From positions 61,617,226 through 61,681,225 of the forward strand of contig OZ024871.1 of assembly GCA_964017185.1 (NCBI GenBank): a stretch of DNA of 64,000 bases, in the 5' to 3' direction. Source of the DNA: Rugalucina vietnamica. Its lineage: Eukaryota; Mollusca; Bivalvia; Lucinida; Lucinidae. Below the pieces are notes generated by a model. That model saw only the letters and a program-made list of their open reading frames with translations, was not told where the DNA came from and did not search any database. The position numbers and the translations under genes were made by a program. This document shows, one piece after another, positions 25,801 through 39,139 of this stretch; the stretch's first letter is position 1, and each line of letters starts with the position of its first letter.

Positions 25801-28800
25801 GTTGATAGCAGCTAGAGCCTGAAAATTGACAACAGTCACTGCATTTTCTGTCAAACTTTCCTCTGTTCTTTTTATATCAATTATTGTGTTTTCTTTCACA
25901 ATCTTGACCATTTTTTATTTAAAGTTTCAAAAGGAAAAAAACCTAACATATAAAATATTAAAGAACTAATTAGTGAAATATTCCCCAAACTCTCTCCCCC
26001 CCCCCTCCACCGGAGATAATGACCCCCCTGCCCTGGTGTGTGGCCTGTATGGACTCCAGGAGCACAGGTGGCGGGATTTTAAAAAAGGATTATTGAACAT
26101 TGCTACACACAAAACAGCAGATACGCAAAGGCCACTCGGATGGATATTTTCATGTGCATAGCAACGGAAAAACCTTCGATTTCTTTGACGTTCAAAACGA
26201 ATCAGTGCCTTCATTTGCAGCAATCGCCTGTAATATAATTATTGGCTTTCAAATTTTCTGAGACTTTCAGAGAAATTCCTGCACATATTTCTGCAAATCG
26301 ACACATGCACTTTTCTCAATATTGTTTGGTCTTTGTGTCTTTTTTCTTCAACCGAAAGTAAGGTTCAGTCGCACCAATAAACAGATGAAAATAACGAATT
26401 TAGGCTTAAATAAACGTTTTACTCCCATTTGGACACCTATTTCATGATCAAGATCAATTTTTCGACCATTTGCACCCAAAAATTCCGAAAAATAAGCGTT
26501 GGAGTCAGTTTTCTTTGCAAATGTTTGTGAACGTACCCTCATTCCAAAAGTCAATAATGGCGGTCAAAAACAAGTTCCCAGCCTGATTCATGCCACCAAC
26601 ATGCTGACATTATCGACTCAAATGTGAAAGGAAAGATGTGTCACAAAATGCTGAGTAACAAAACTTACTTCAAAGACATAATCCTGTAATGAAATCACAT
26701 AAATGATGTCTGCTCCTGCTTCTGTTTGTAAATAAACAATCCAAACATGAACTGGTTATGACGCAAATTGACCTCCAGATGCTGACGTCATAACTCTCCG
26801 ATAAGGGACATTCAATTAATTTCAAGACAGTCGATTTCAGTTCAAATCGGTATCACTTTATGCAATTTTGAAGTGAAAATTAAAATCTCTATATGCTCTA
26901 TACGGATATGAATATGCAACTGATCAATACAACAGCATGTCATCATGCAGCACGTGAAATGGAATCCAATTAGTGATGTGCAGGTGCGACCAATGACCCC
27001 CCCACCCCTACTCGCTCACTGAATGATATTGTAATATCACCACGGTCGATCACGCTGTTTTACTGACTTTATGATTGACTCTTGTATTTTAAACATATTA
27101 TATTCAGTTTTAAGTCCCTTTCAATATTATTTCAGCTCATATGAGACGGACCAATTAGTAGATTGTATCAGATGGGACGAAAACCTGGCACACTCATGCA
27201 GAACTTGGCTTGTCTCATGTGTGGTCCGTATGGTGTTTTCGAACCCACATCACGCATAGCGGTGAGATGATCGAATGATAAAGTGCGGTCATAAAATAAC
27301 AGCGCTTTTAGCTACGGGGCCGCCTCTAACATACATGTATTGAATGATAAGTATGCATTTGAATAGAAATGCGATGAGGTGGTCCGTACACTTCCTCCTC
27401 TCCTCTCTTAGAAGGTTGGGTTTCCTTTCTAAATCGCTTAAATTTAAACTTGTAAAATATGCGGTCCAGCATCGGCCTTCCCACATTTTTATGGCCGAAC
27501 GAAAAAACGGTTTTAATTGGCCTTTTTTCAGTTGTCAATGCTTATTTTGGTCCAGTATCATGTATCATAGACCGTTTCATATTAAACAGAAACCGAACAA
27601 TCAGCCAATGTCAATGATGTATGCAATCGATCATTCGACCCCACTTCCCCCCCGCCTTTTCACATCAAGAAGACATGACCGTGAAATGTATACCCCCTTA
27701 AACCCCACTTTTTTATCAAAAAAAAGGGGGGTGGGGTTGCAGGGGTATACCTTTTAGCTCACCTGAGCTGAAGGCTCACAAGGTGAGCTTATAGGATGGC
27801 CATGATCCGTCGTCCGTCCGTCCGTCGTCCGTCCGTCGTCCACAATTTCAAAGATCTTCTTCTCTGAAACCGCTTGGCCGTTCTAGTTGAAATTTTATGT
27901 GGAGCCTCCTTGTGTAGTGGCATTTCATGTTAGATCGCAAAATCCAGGTCACATGACCAAGATGGCCGCCACGCCCATATATGGTAAAAACCCTTCAAAA
28001 ATCTTCTTCTCCAGAAACGGCAGGCCGATTTTCATGATCTTCTTCTCTAAAACTGCTTGGCCAATTTTATGTGGAGCATCCATGGGTAGTGGAGACGAAA
28101 GTTTGGTTGCGAAATCCAGGTCACATGACCAAGATGGCCGTCACGCCCATATATGGTAAAAAACACTCAAAAATCTTCTTCTCCAGAACCGGTTGGCCGA
28201 TTTTCATGAAACTTGGTATGTAGCATTTGGGACTCCAGCCCATCATAGTTTGATCAAATGATGACCATAGGATGACCTTGACCTATTTTACGGCAATGTC
28301 AATTTTGGAAACATAGGCTTTTACATGGGAAAAAGTGAAAACTATGGATTTTTTGAAAACTATTGCAGCCTGAGGCCTGAAAAGTGGTAGATGCAAACAA
28401 CTAATGGAGTAGATGAAGGTATGTGATTAATTGAAGTCAAGGCCATCTCTTGACCTTGGCCTGTCTGTCGTCCATACACACTTTTCAAAGATCTTCTTCT
28501 CTGAAACTGCTTGGCAAATCAAAGTGAAATTTTATGTGGAGCATCCATGGGTAGGGGAGATGAAAGTTTGATCGCGAAATCCAGGTCACATGACCAAGAT
28601 GGCCGCCACGCCCATATATGGTAAAAACCCTTCAAAAATCTTCTTCTCCAGAAACGGCAGGCCGATTTTCATGAAACTTGGTATGTAGCATTTGGGACTC
28701 CAGCCCATCATAGTTTGATCAAATGATGACCCTAGGATGACCTTGACCTATTTTACGGCAATTTCAATTTTGGAAACATAGGCTTTTACATGGGAAAAGT

Positions 28801-31800
28801 GAAAACTATGGATTTTTTGAAAACTGTTGCAGCCTGAGACCTGCAAACAACTAATGGAGTAGATGAAGGTATGTAATTAATTTAGGTCAAGGTCAATGAC
28901 CTTGACCTTGGCGCCAGTCTGTCATCCATACACACTTTTCAAAGATCTTCCCTGAAACTCCTTGGCCAATCAAAGTGAAATTTTATGTGGAGCGTCCATT
29001 GGTACGGGGAACAAAAGTGTGATCGCGAAATTTGGGTCACATGACCCTTCCCTCAGAATTACATGTAAAGACATGTCAAAGACATGTCCATACGCGTAAT
29101 GCCAGGAATGCGGAGTATTGGCACATGCTTTTACAGGTTGTGACGTAAACACGTAAAAAATGCCAGAATAGCAGTCTGCTAGTGAATCTGTTAAAAAATT
29201 ACAGCTTATGACGTGTAAAAACGCGTCATTACATGTAACTTTTTACATGTCTTTCTAGTTTTACGTGTAAAAAATGCCATGTAGTCACTCGGTTTCTCCT
29301 CTAAAAATGCCAGTAATGCGTAAAATTTTACATGTCACTTTTTACATGTAAAAATTTACGCATTCCTGGCAGTAACATGTAAAAATTGCCATGTAGAAAT
29401 TTAGTTCAAAGGTTAACTAACGGTCATGTCAGTATACAATAATTACGTAAGCATATGCTTTAAATAGGCTTTATATGACCTAGTACACAATGAGAGGCTA
29501 TTTCTTTACTAATATGTGTATTGCCCGTGAAATTGCAATTTGCAGTTTCAGGGGCACAAATTAGTTATAGTTCAGAGAAGACTTCCAGATCTATGCTGTT
29601 AGCACATAATAAAATAATAAAAATGAAGGTAATATACAGCCTTCATATCATGTGCTACTCAAAGCAATAGTAAAGAGAGAAAAAATAATACTACTACTAA
29701 TAAATACAAAACTTTTGTCCATTAAAACCATCCTACATTGTACCTCTTGGATCAGCGCAAATGACTTTACATACCATCAGATGCTTCACAGTTCGATATG
29801 CTGACACAAAGCAGAGAATTTATTCAAAATTAAGCATATTTTTGAAATTCTTAAACAAAATAAGACAGTTTGATTTTTGAAACACACATCATTGATATAA
29901 CCATGTTGCATATTTATAAGTTTTCTTTATATTTGAAAGATTGATCTAAAATCATGACATGCAGGCAAAATTCATTGCAGTGTATATTGTGTGTCAAGTG
30001 CAGTCACATAAAATGGAACAACATAAAAATACAGGCCTCTACATACTATAATAAAATAATGTTTAAATACTTACTTTGCTGCTGCACTAACTCTTTCATA
30101 GCACTAACTCCTTTATATAATATGTATGCCAATCAAACTTAAGATAATACCATCACATCCACACATTCCCTCCAATATTCAAACACAGGAAATGAGTCAT
30201 TAAATATGTCTGCCAAATCTTTACTGTTCATTGGATAGATATTTAAATACAATTTGGCTACATGGCAAAAAAACTCAGTTTTACATATTTTTACGGGTTG
30301 AAAATTTTCTAAGTCCACAAATTGTTCATTTTACAGGCTTGATTTTGTCTATGTTGAAGTTTTGACGTGTTTTGCCAGATGAAATATTTGTAAGTCCAAG
30401 TTTTACGTGTCAAGACATGTAAAATTATAGTTTTACACGTAAAGACGTGTAAAATTTTACGCATTTCGCCAGATTGGAGGATGCTTTTTTTGTTTTACAT
30501 GGTATGACACGTTTTTACGTGTAAAATTCATGCTTTGACACGTATTGACGGGCACTTTTACACGTCATGCCATGTAAATTGGAATTTTACATGTAATTCT
30601 GAGGTAAGGGGACCAAGATGGCCGCCATGCCCAACTATGATAAAAACCACTCAAAAATCTTCTTCTCCAGAACCGGCTGGCCGATTTATGCGAAACTTGG
30701 TATGTAGCATTTGGGATTCCAGCCCATCATAGTTTGTTGAAATGATGACCCTTGGATGACCTTGACCTATTTTACGGCAAGGTCAATTTTGGAAACATAG
30801 GCTTTTACATGGGAAAAGGCGAAAACAATGGATATTTTGGAAAATGTTGCAGCCTGAGACCTGAAAGTTGCTAGATGCAGACAACTAATGGAGTTAATGA
30901 AGGTAAGTAATTAATGAAGGCCAAGGTCATTTGTTGACCTTGACCCAAGGTCATTCAAATATCAAAATTAAAATGATGGTTTTCTCAGAAATCACTGGGT
31001 TTGGAAACTATTGCAGCCTGAGACCTGAAACTTTGCAGATGCAGATAACTTGTGAAGTCAATAAAAGGTGTGTGAGTATTCAAGGTCAAGGTCATTTCAT
31101 GATGACTTAATACTCCAAGATTAGGCTTCAGGTGAGCGTTCTCAGGACCAATGGTCCTCTGGTTTCTTAATTCTGATCCAAAACATAGATCGTGTACCCA
31201 CAATCAATGTTTTGAGCATAAATGTTAAAAATTTGATCTTTTTTTATTATTATTATTATTTTTGCTACTGAAAAAAATTCTCTGTATATTGCATGAGCAA
31301 GTGTTCGTAATGTTGGGGTCGTGAGAAAAAAAGCCTGCTTATGACGCTAGACAAAAATTAACGACTGAATACTGGTTTTAAAACGCTTAGAAGGTCTGAG
31401 CCTACACAAGAAAGTGGTGGAGTCAAACTATTCATGCAAACATTTAATCCTTAGTTGTTTATTTGGGTGGTTATATTTGGAAGGGCATTTCACAGGTGAG
31501 CCGCGTCATGAGAAAACCAGATTAATGCCTATGCGAAAGACTGAAAGGCGCAGATGGCTAGAACAACCAAATTACCTCTTTTTGGGGTTATTTGCATTGC
31601 AGCGTGTTCTTTTGCTAGTGTTTGTGACTGAAATTATACCCTGGTTAGGGGTTCCTCCTCAGTGCACCGTAACATACACCAGATGTATAGTGATTGTTGT
31701 AGCGAGGATATTTTGAAACGATGATATACAATTTCAGTATTTATTCTATCATTATCATTTATTGTACTTTATGATATTCGAATTGGAAAATATAGTGATT

Positions 31801-34800
31801 ACATCACTAAAGCATTGATGTAAATCTGTGACTATGTACAATAATTAGGAAAAGCCTGATTGCACTAGGATTGACAAACATCACCTACCTAATCACCTAT
31901 CGATCTAAGTTCCTTGAGCCTTTCATTACGAAAACTTGCCCATGCAATATATAGAAACTTTTTCAGACGAAAATTGATAAATTTCATATGAAATTTTTTT
32001 ATTATTTTAAATTTTTGCTCAAAACTTTGATTGTGGGTACACATTAGAACCGCCTCGCTGAGGCAGTTCTAACGAGTACCCACAAGCCATGTTTCGGAAC
32101 AAACTTGAATAAGAAAAATTGTATACCCCCTTTATACCCCAATTTTACTGAATAAATTTGGGGTTTAAAGGAGTATTATTGCACGGACATGTTGTCCTGA
32201 CGATTGTCGAGACCCTCCCAGGGGTTTTGGGGATACAGGGAGAAGGGCTATTTATTTTCAGGGATTTGGGGATAAGGGTCATTTATTTTCAGGGATTTGG
32301 GGAGAAAGCATAACTTTTTGGGGTTTTAGGGAGCAGGGAGCAGGGGGTTGAGGAAAAACATTTTAGGAAGCTGGGGAGAAAGGTATTTTTTCTTTCAGGG
32401 AGCAGGGAGCAAAGACCCCCCCCCCCCCCCCAGAGTGGGGGGCTCATTGTTCCCTCAAAATCTACATTTTTTTGTATCAAGAACCCACACTGCCTTAGAT
32501 TCCTTAAGGTCCTAGGTACTTACTAAAGAAGTTTTGCTTTCCAACTGCTAAATCGTTTTGCTGATATTTGGAAAAACAAAATTTACACGTGAGTTGGTTT
32601 CTGTGTCAGTGTAAATTGAAAACAGACTGACCTTATACTGCATTGCATGACATTGTCCTCGCTTGAAAACCGCTATAGATGACGTCGATCGTGTATCAGT
32701 AACACACCTCGTTTAGGGAAAGTAATTCAGTTAAGAGTATTGTGGTAATTGTTATGGCAGTTGTTTCCCTTGAGTTGAAGTGCATGCATGTCGTCACAAT
32801 AAACTGTACTCGAGTACCTCATAATTTTCACCCAATGTACTACAAAGTTGCTGTGGGTGAACTACATGTAACACTTAATCTTAAATGTTGAAAGAAAACT
32901 GAAAGAAAACTGAAAGAAAAGAGAAATATTGGAACCCAAATTATTGATTAATTTTTCGAACTTTCCGAACGACCCTCTTTACAGCTTAATTAAGTGACGT
33001 CATTTAAAAATTTCCATTTTCCAGGAAACACGCATTTTCCAGGAAACAACAACACGAGAAAACCTATCGGGATTTCTAACAAAGTCCAACACAAACCAGC
33101 CAGTAAAGTCAGAGAAGAAAGATAGAAACTAGAAATTTTGGATTTAAAAAGAAGAAGAGGCGTCTATCTGCTGCATCTGATCTCAGTGTTTCTGCATCGG
33201 ATCCAAAATAACCGAGTTTCTGCATATACAAAACTTAGGTTTTGTCAAGATGTGGCGCATTATTTGTTTACAAAAATGACAGAGGAAAGTTTCTTGAGCA
33301 TTCTACTTTATTTTTCATTATTACATCCATGTATTGTTGGTGCTCAAATGGAGTCTTGTTGCCGTTGAAGGTGAGCATGTTTACCGAATTCGTTTTTAAT
33401 TTTGGTTCATGTTTGAGCTTGAAAATTTTCAAATGTAGAAATTCTCCGGTTTGTTCAATTAGCCCTAAGATGGACTAAGGCATTCTTAAACATTCCATTG
33501 CCAAGTCAGAAGATTTGGCAATAGAACAAAAAAAATATTGCAATTTTAGAATGGCAGGTAGTTTTTCTGTGATCTGGGACACCTGCCATAAATCAACAAG
33601 TAGGCAACAATCATTCAAACAATTTTGCTGACAATGCATGAATTTGGTAGATGAAAGAAGATGATAAGTCCTACAAAGGTGTTTTAACGATGAATGTGTG
33701 TTTTATTGCCATAAAATGTGACTGACATTTGGCTGGAAATTTGGCGGCCATTTAGCACAGCGATAACGTCAGTAAAAATTGGTCAACTTCTCGGCTTATT
33801 TGCTGGTTTCACAGAACTTCTCCCGCAAAACCTGAATGCTCGATGGAAGACCAGGGTTTCTTCGTAAGACTAAGCTATAAACCCAATAAATAAGCGTTGG
33901 AGTCATTTTTCTTTGCAAATCTGAAAGAAGGAGGTATTTCACTTCCTCAAGACTGATCATTTCAGACACTTGTGCAATATGATCTCAAAGGCTCACATTT
34001 CTCAGTGTTTTGTTAGACTGGTATGCAATCTGAGAAGTAGAATTAAGAGGCTCACTTCTGCTTATCTACTGAAATATAAAAGCTCCAGGACTCATGGTTT
34101 CTGGGAAAATTTTTGTATGATTTTCCCACTGTAAGTATATGGGAGCTAATGTTCTCTGCGGTGGGGCCATTTTGAACCCCAGGGGCATTATTGGCATTAT
34201 CAGCAGGATCTATGTTAAGCATCATATAACATTGCTGCATAATAAATATACCAGAGGACCAATGGTCCTGTAAACGCTCACCTGAGATCTGTTGTACGTA
34301 TATACCAATAAACATGTTTGCATATTATGGAAAAAAGCCCCAGTAAAGGGGCAGATGATTCCCTGGTGTCCATTATTTTTCTTCATAATAATCAATATCC
34401 TGTCCATTTGCCAATTGCCTGCAAGTCTTTCCCTTCAACCGACAAATAACAGTTATCCCCATTCAAAGGCATAGGCAACCTATGTTGACCTTGTCGTAAA
34501 ATAGGTCAAGGTCATCACAGGGTCATGATTTATATATACATTGTAGTCCTTAAGCCATTGATGTTTCATGCCAAGTTTTGTTGAAATCGGTCCACCGGTT
34601 CCAGAGAAGAAGATTTTGGAAGGGTTTTTACCATATATGGGCATGGCGGCCATCTTGGTCATGTGACCTGGATCATTTATATATACATTGGTTCCCTCAT
34701 TCTATAAATGCTTCACATAAAATTTGGCTTTGATTGGCCAAGTGGTTTCAGAGAAGAAGATGTTTGAATATTTTGGTAATATACATGTATATTGCCCCGG

Positions 34801-37800
34801 GGTAGGGGCATATGAGCCCCATGGGTCCATTTTTTTCTTCAGAATCATTAATATTCAGTCAAACTACCCATTCCTGCAAGATTTTCACCTCAAATTACTT
34901 TTTAAAAGTTTTCCCCATTCAAATGCATAGGTGACCTATGCTGACCTTGCCATAAAAAAGGTCAAGGTCATCACAGGGTCATGATTTATATACACATTGT
35001 AGTACTTGAGCCATCAATGCTCCATGCCAAGTTTCTTTGAAATCAGTGTACCGGTTCCGGAGAAGAAGATTTTGGAAGGGTTTTTACCATATATGGGCAT
35101 GGCGGCCATCTTGGTTATGTGACCTTGATTATTTATATATACATTGGTTACCCCTTCCTATTGATGCTTCACATAAAATTTGGCTTTAATTGGCCAAGCG
35201 GTTTCAGAGGAGATGATGTTTGAATATTATGATAATATACATGTATATTGCCCCGGGGTGGGGGCATATGAGCCCCTGGGGTGCAAATTTTTCCAGAATC
35301 ATTAATATTCAGTCCTACTGCCCATTTCCTGCAAGACTTTTACTTAAAATGACATTTTAAAAGTTTTCCCCATTCAAATGCATTGACGACCTATGTTGAC
35401 CTTGCTGTAAAATAGGTCAAGGTCATCACAGGGCCATGATTTATATATACATTGAAGTGCTTGAGCCATTGATGCTTCATGCCAAGTTTCGTTGAAATCG
35501 GTCCACCGGTTCTGGAGAAGAAGATTTTTGAAGGGTTTTTACCATATATGGGCATGGCGGCCATCTTGGTCATGTGACCTGGATTTCTTATATACACATT
35601 GGTTCCCCCTTCCTATAGATGCTTCATATAAAATTTGGCTTTGATTGGCCAAGTGGTTTCAGAGGAGAAGATCTTTGAAATTGTGGACGGACGACGGACG
35701 GACGACGGACGGACGCCGGATCATGGCCATCCTATAAGCTCACCTTGTGAGCCTAACGGCTCAGGTGAGCTAACAAGCTTTAGGTCTTGCCGTTTCATAG
35801 AAGATTTTTTCATAAGTTTCCTATTATTAGCCTATGGCAGATAATGACGTCCCTGGGACCTGGCCTGAATGGACCCTAGGGGCATGGTTGTCAGGTTTTA
35901 TAAAGAGGATTACTTAACATTGATACGCACAAAACACAGGACCATTGGTCCTGAGAACACTCACCAGAAGCCTGATCTTGGAGCATCTAGCCATCATGAA
36001 ATGACCTTATGACCTTGAATACTCACACACCTTTGTTGACTTACTGACTTCAAAAGTTGTCTGCATCTGCCAAGTTTCATAAGCCATTTTTTTAAGTTTC
36101 AAAAGCAAATTGCAATTTGCCCCTGGGGTACATACAGGCCCCAGGGCGTGGGCTGTATGGACCCCAGGGACATGGTTGGCTGGATGCTTGGATTTATGTA
36201 AAGCTCCCCATAACAATAATGCCTACTTAATATAGAAGCTTTGGGTCTTGTGGTTTCAAACATTACAAAAAATACAACAAATACAAACCATGAGGACGAA
36301 AAATAATCCTCAGTTCCAACATGATTTCTGGAAAGAAACACAAAAAGCCAAGCAAATGCTGTTAGTTGTCTTGCAATTGCACTAAAACTGTGGTAATTAC
36401 TTCACTTTAACATTTATGAAAAAACATTTGATTTTTGCATGTAAAATGAAACGATTTCGAAAGTTTTTAAACACAGTTAATAGGCACTGACTTGTGTAAA
36501 AATTATCATAAACCAGGGATTTTTTTCGGGTGTCTCAGGGGCCGAAATAAGGCCCCATTCCCAATGGAAATTAGGTGACTTTTTTCCCCAATTTGGAGAA
36601 AAAAATTCCCAATCATAACTAAAATAATTTTCAACAGTTACTAAACATTGTGAAAATCAAACTCTGCTGTTTGAAATGATGTTTAACTTTGATTATAAGT
36701 TATTATTTAATGATTTAAAATCATTAACTTGATTTTATTTAATAACTATGTCAAATTTGAAAATATCATCAATTTTGAATGCTTTGAAAATTTCCCAAAT
36801 TCTCGGTATATGTCGCTAATTTTCCCAATCAGAAAGGCCCTAGGGCCCCTTCCCAAAATTGCAGAAAAAATCCCTGTAAACTTTAGCGCTGTAATTGTAT
36901 GTCTGTGTGTTTTGACCACTTTACGCTTGTCGCCAGTGACAAACGCCAACTCCTTAAACGACACTGAATGAAAGTCTCCAATTTTATCTTGCTTTTTAGC
37001 TCACCTGAGCCGAAGGCTCATGGGGAGCTTATAGTATGGTAGTCGAGCCGGCGTCCGTCTGTGCGTCCGTGCGTGCGTCCGTTCACATTTTCAAAGATCT
37101 TCTTCTCTAAAACCGCTTGGCCGATCAAAGCCAAATTTTATGTGGAGCATCCATGGGTAAGGGGAACGAAAGTTTGTGTTTTTTATCTTGATCGGATAAG
37201 AACTCTGGTTGCTATGGCAACTTATGCTTACCATAGACTTATAATGGAGAAAAGTGAAAATTGCCTATTTTTGCTGTCTTGTTTGAGATATTTAAATTTA
37301 GTTTTTGCAGAAATGTTTATTGAGTAGTCCTCTACGTTTCATGTGACTTTTGCCCTAATCCTTCATTTTGATTGGTTGCAGGGGCCCCATATAGGGCAAA
37401 ATTTCGAAAAACATTCAAAAATCTTCTTCTCAAAAACTGTCAAGGGGATGAAGCCTATATTTTGTATACATGTTCCTGACAGTGATCTCTACATAATTTG
37501 TGTTTTTTATTCCAGGCGGATAAGAACTCTGGTTGCTATGGCAACTTAAAGTTTCCATAGACTTATAATGGGAAAAGTGGAAATCGGCTATTTTTCCGCT
37601 AAAATTGCAGACACTTGAATTTTGTTTTTGCAGAAATGTGTATTGAGTAGTGTTTGACGTTTCTTGCGAGTTTTGTCCTAATCCTTTATTTTGATTGGTT
37701 GCTGGGGCCCCATAAAGGGCAAATTTTTGAAAAAAAACAAAAAAAAAACATTCAAAAATCTTCTCAGAAACTGTCAAGTGGATGAATCCTGTACTTTGTA

Positions 37801-39105
37801 TACATGCTCCTGACAGTAGCCTCTACATAATTTGTGTTTTTTATTCCAGTCGGATAAGAACTCTGGTTGCTATGGTAACTTTAAGTTTCCATAGACTTAT
37901 AATGGGAAAAGTGGAAATTAGCTATTTTTTGAAAACTATTGCAGCCTGAGATCTGAAAAGTGGTAGATGCAAACAACTAATGGATTAGATGAAGGTATAT
38001 AATTAATTTAGGTCAAGGTCATCTCTTGACCTTGGCCGGTCTGTCGTCCATACACACTTTTAAAAGATTTTTTTCTCTGAAACTACTTGACCAATCAAAG
38101 CCAAATTTTATATGAATTATCTATAGGAAGTGGGAACCAATGTATATATAAATAATTCAGGTCACATGACCAAGATGGCCGCCATGCCCATATATGGTAA
38201 AAACCATTAAAATATCTTCTTCTCCAGAACCGGTGAACCGATTTCAACGAAACTTTGCATGAAGTATGGATGACTCAAGTACTACAATGTATATACAAGA
38301 ACTCCGCGGAGGTCGATATCGCACCTGCATTGGGCAAAGTCAATAGACCGTGAAATATAGGTCAAGGGCACCGGGTCAAGGTGCGCACTTGAAGGGCATG
38401 TCAAGGACAATTACTATGCAAGGTTTCAGACTCGCAGCTATCTCTGATGTCGAGAAAACCAAACTTTGACGTAAAAATTTTCAAAGTCAATGGACCGTGC
38501 AATATAGGTCAAGGGCATCGGGTTAAGGTGCGTGCTTGAATGGTATGTCAAGGACAATTACTATGCAAGGTTTCAGACATGCAGCTATCTCTGATGTCGA
38601 GAAAACCAAACTTTGACGTAAAAATTATCAAAGTCAGTGGACCGTGAAATATAGGTCAAGGGCACTGGGTCAAGGTGCATGCTTGAAGAATATGTCAAGG
38701 ACAATTACTATGCAAGGTTTCAGAATCGCAGCTATGTTTGATGTCGAGAAAAGCAAACTTCGACGTAAAAATTTTCAAAGTCAATGGACCGTGAAATATA
38801 GGTCAAGGGCACTGGGTCAAGGTGCGTGCTTGAAGGGTATGTCAAGGACAATTACTATGCAAGGTTTCAGAATCGCAGCTATGTTTGATGTTGAGAAAAG
38901 CAAACTTCGACGTAAAAAATTTCAAAGTCAATGGACCGTGAAATATAGGTCAAGGGCACTGGGTCAAGGTGCGTGCTTGAAGGGTATGTCAAGGACAATT
39001 ACTATGCAAGGTTTCACAGTCACAGCTATCACTAATGCAGAGAAAACAAAAACTTTGACGTAAATGTCAAACTTCGACGTAAATGTTGACGGACGGACGG
39101 ACGAC

Positions 39106-39139
<34 letters not shown>

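Noticed and set aside
26669..26721. 53-nt splice-flanked frame on the minus strand (AGADIIYVISLQDYVFE, then GTAAGT)
   Set aside because: The flanking ENGASE exons already join in phase 0 with conserved sequence across the junction, and 53 nt would break the frame. No other gene was found to own it.
31414..31716. 100-residue plus-strand frame
   Set aside because: It starts outside and runs through a MITE end (TGAGCCGCGTCATGAG). No similarity recognised and no splice context.
33276..33371. Plus-strand 31-codon frame with a hydrophobic start resembling a signal peptide
   Set aside because: It stops before the nearby GTGAGC donor-like site and has no downstream exon or recognisable protein. A short hydrophobic frame is expected by chance in AT-rich DNA.
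23637..35597. Recurrent short minus-strand frames with KMAAMPIYGKNPSKIFFSRTGG
   Set aside because: They are the translation of the conserved family A core phrase and recur because the DNA repeats. No start, splice or domain support.
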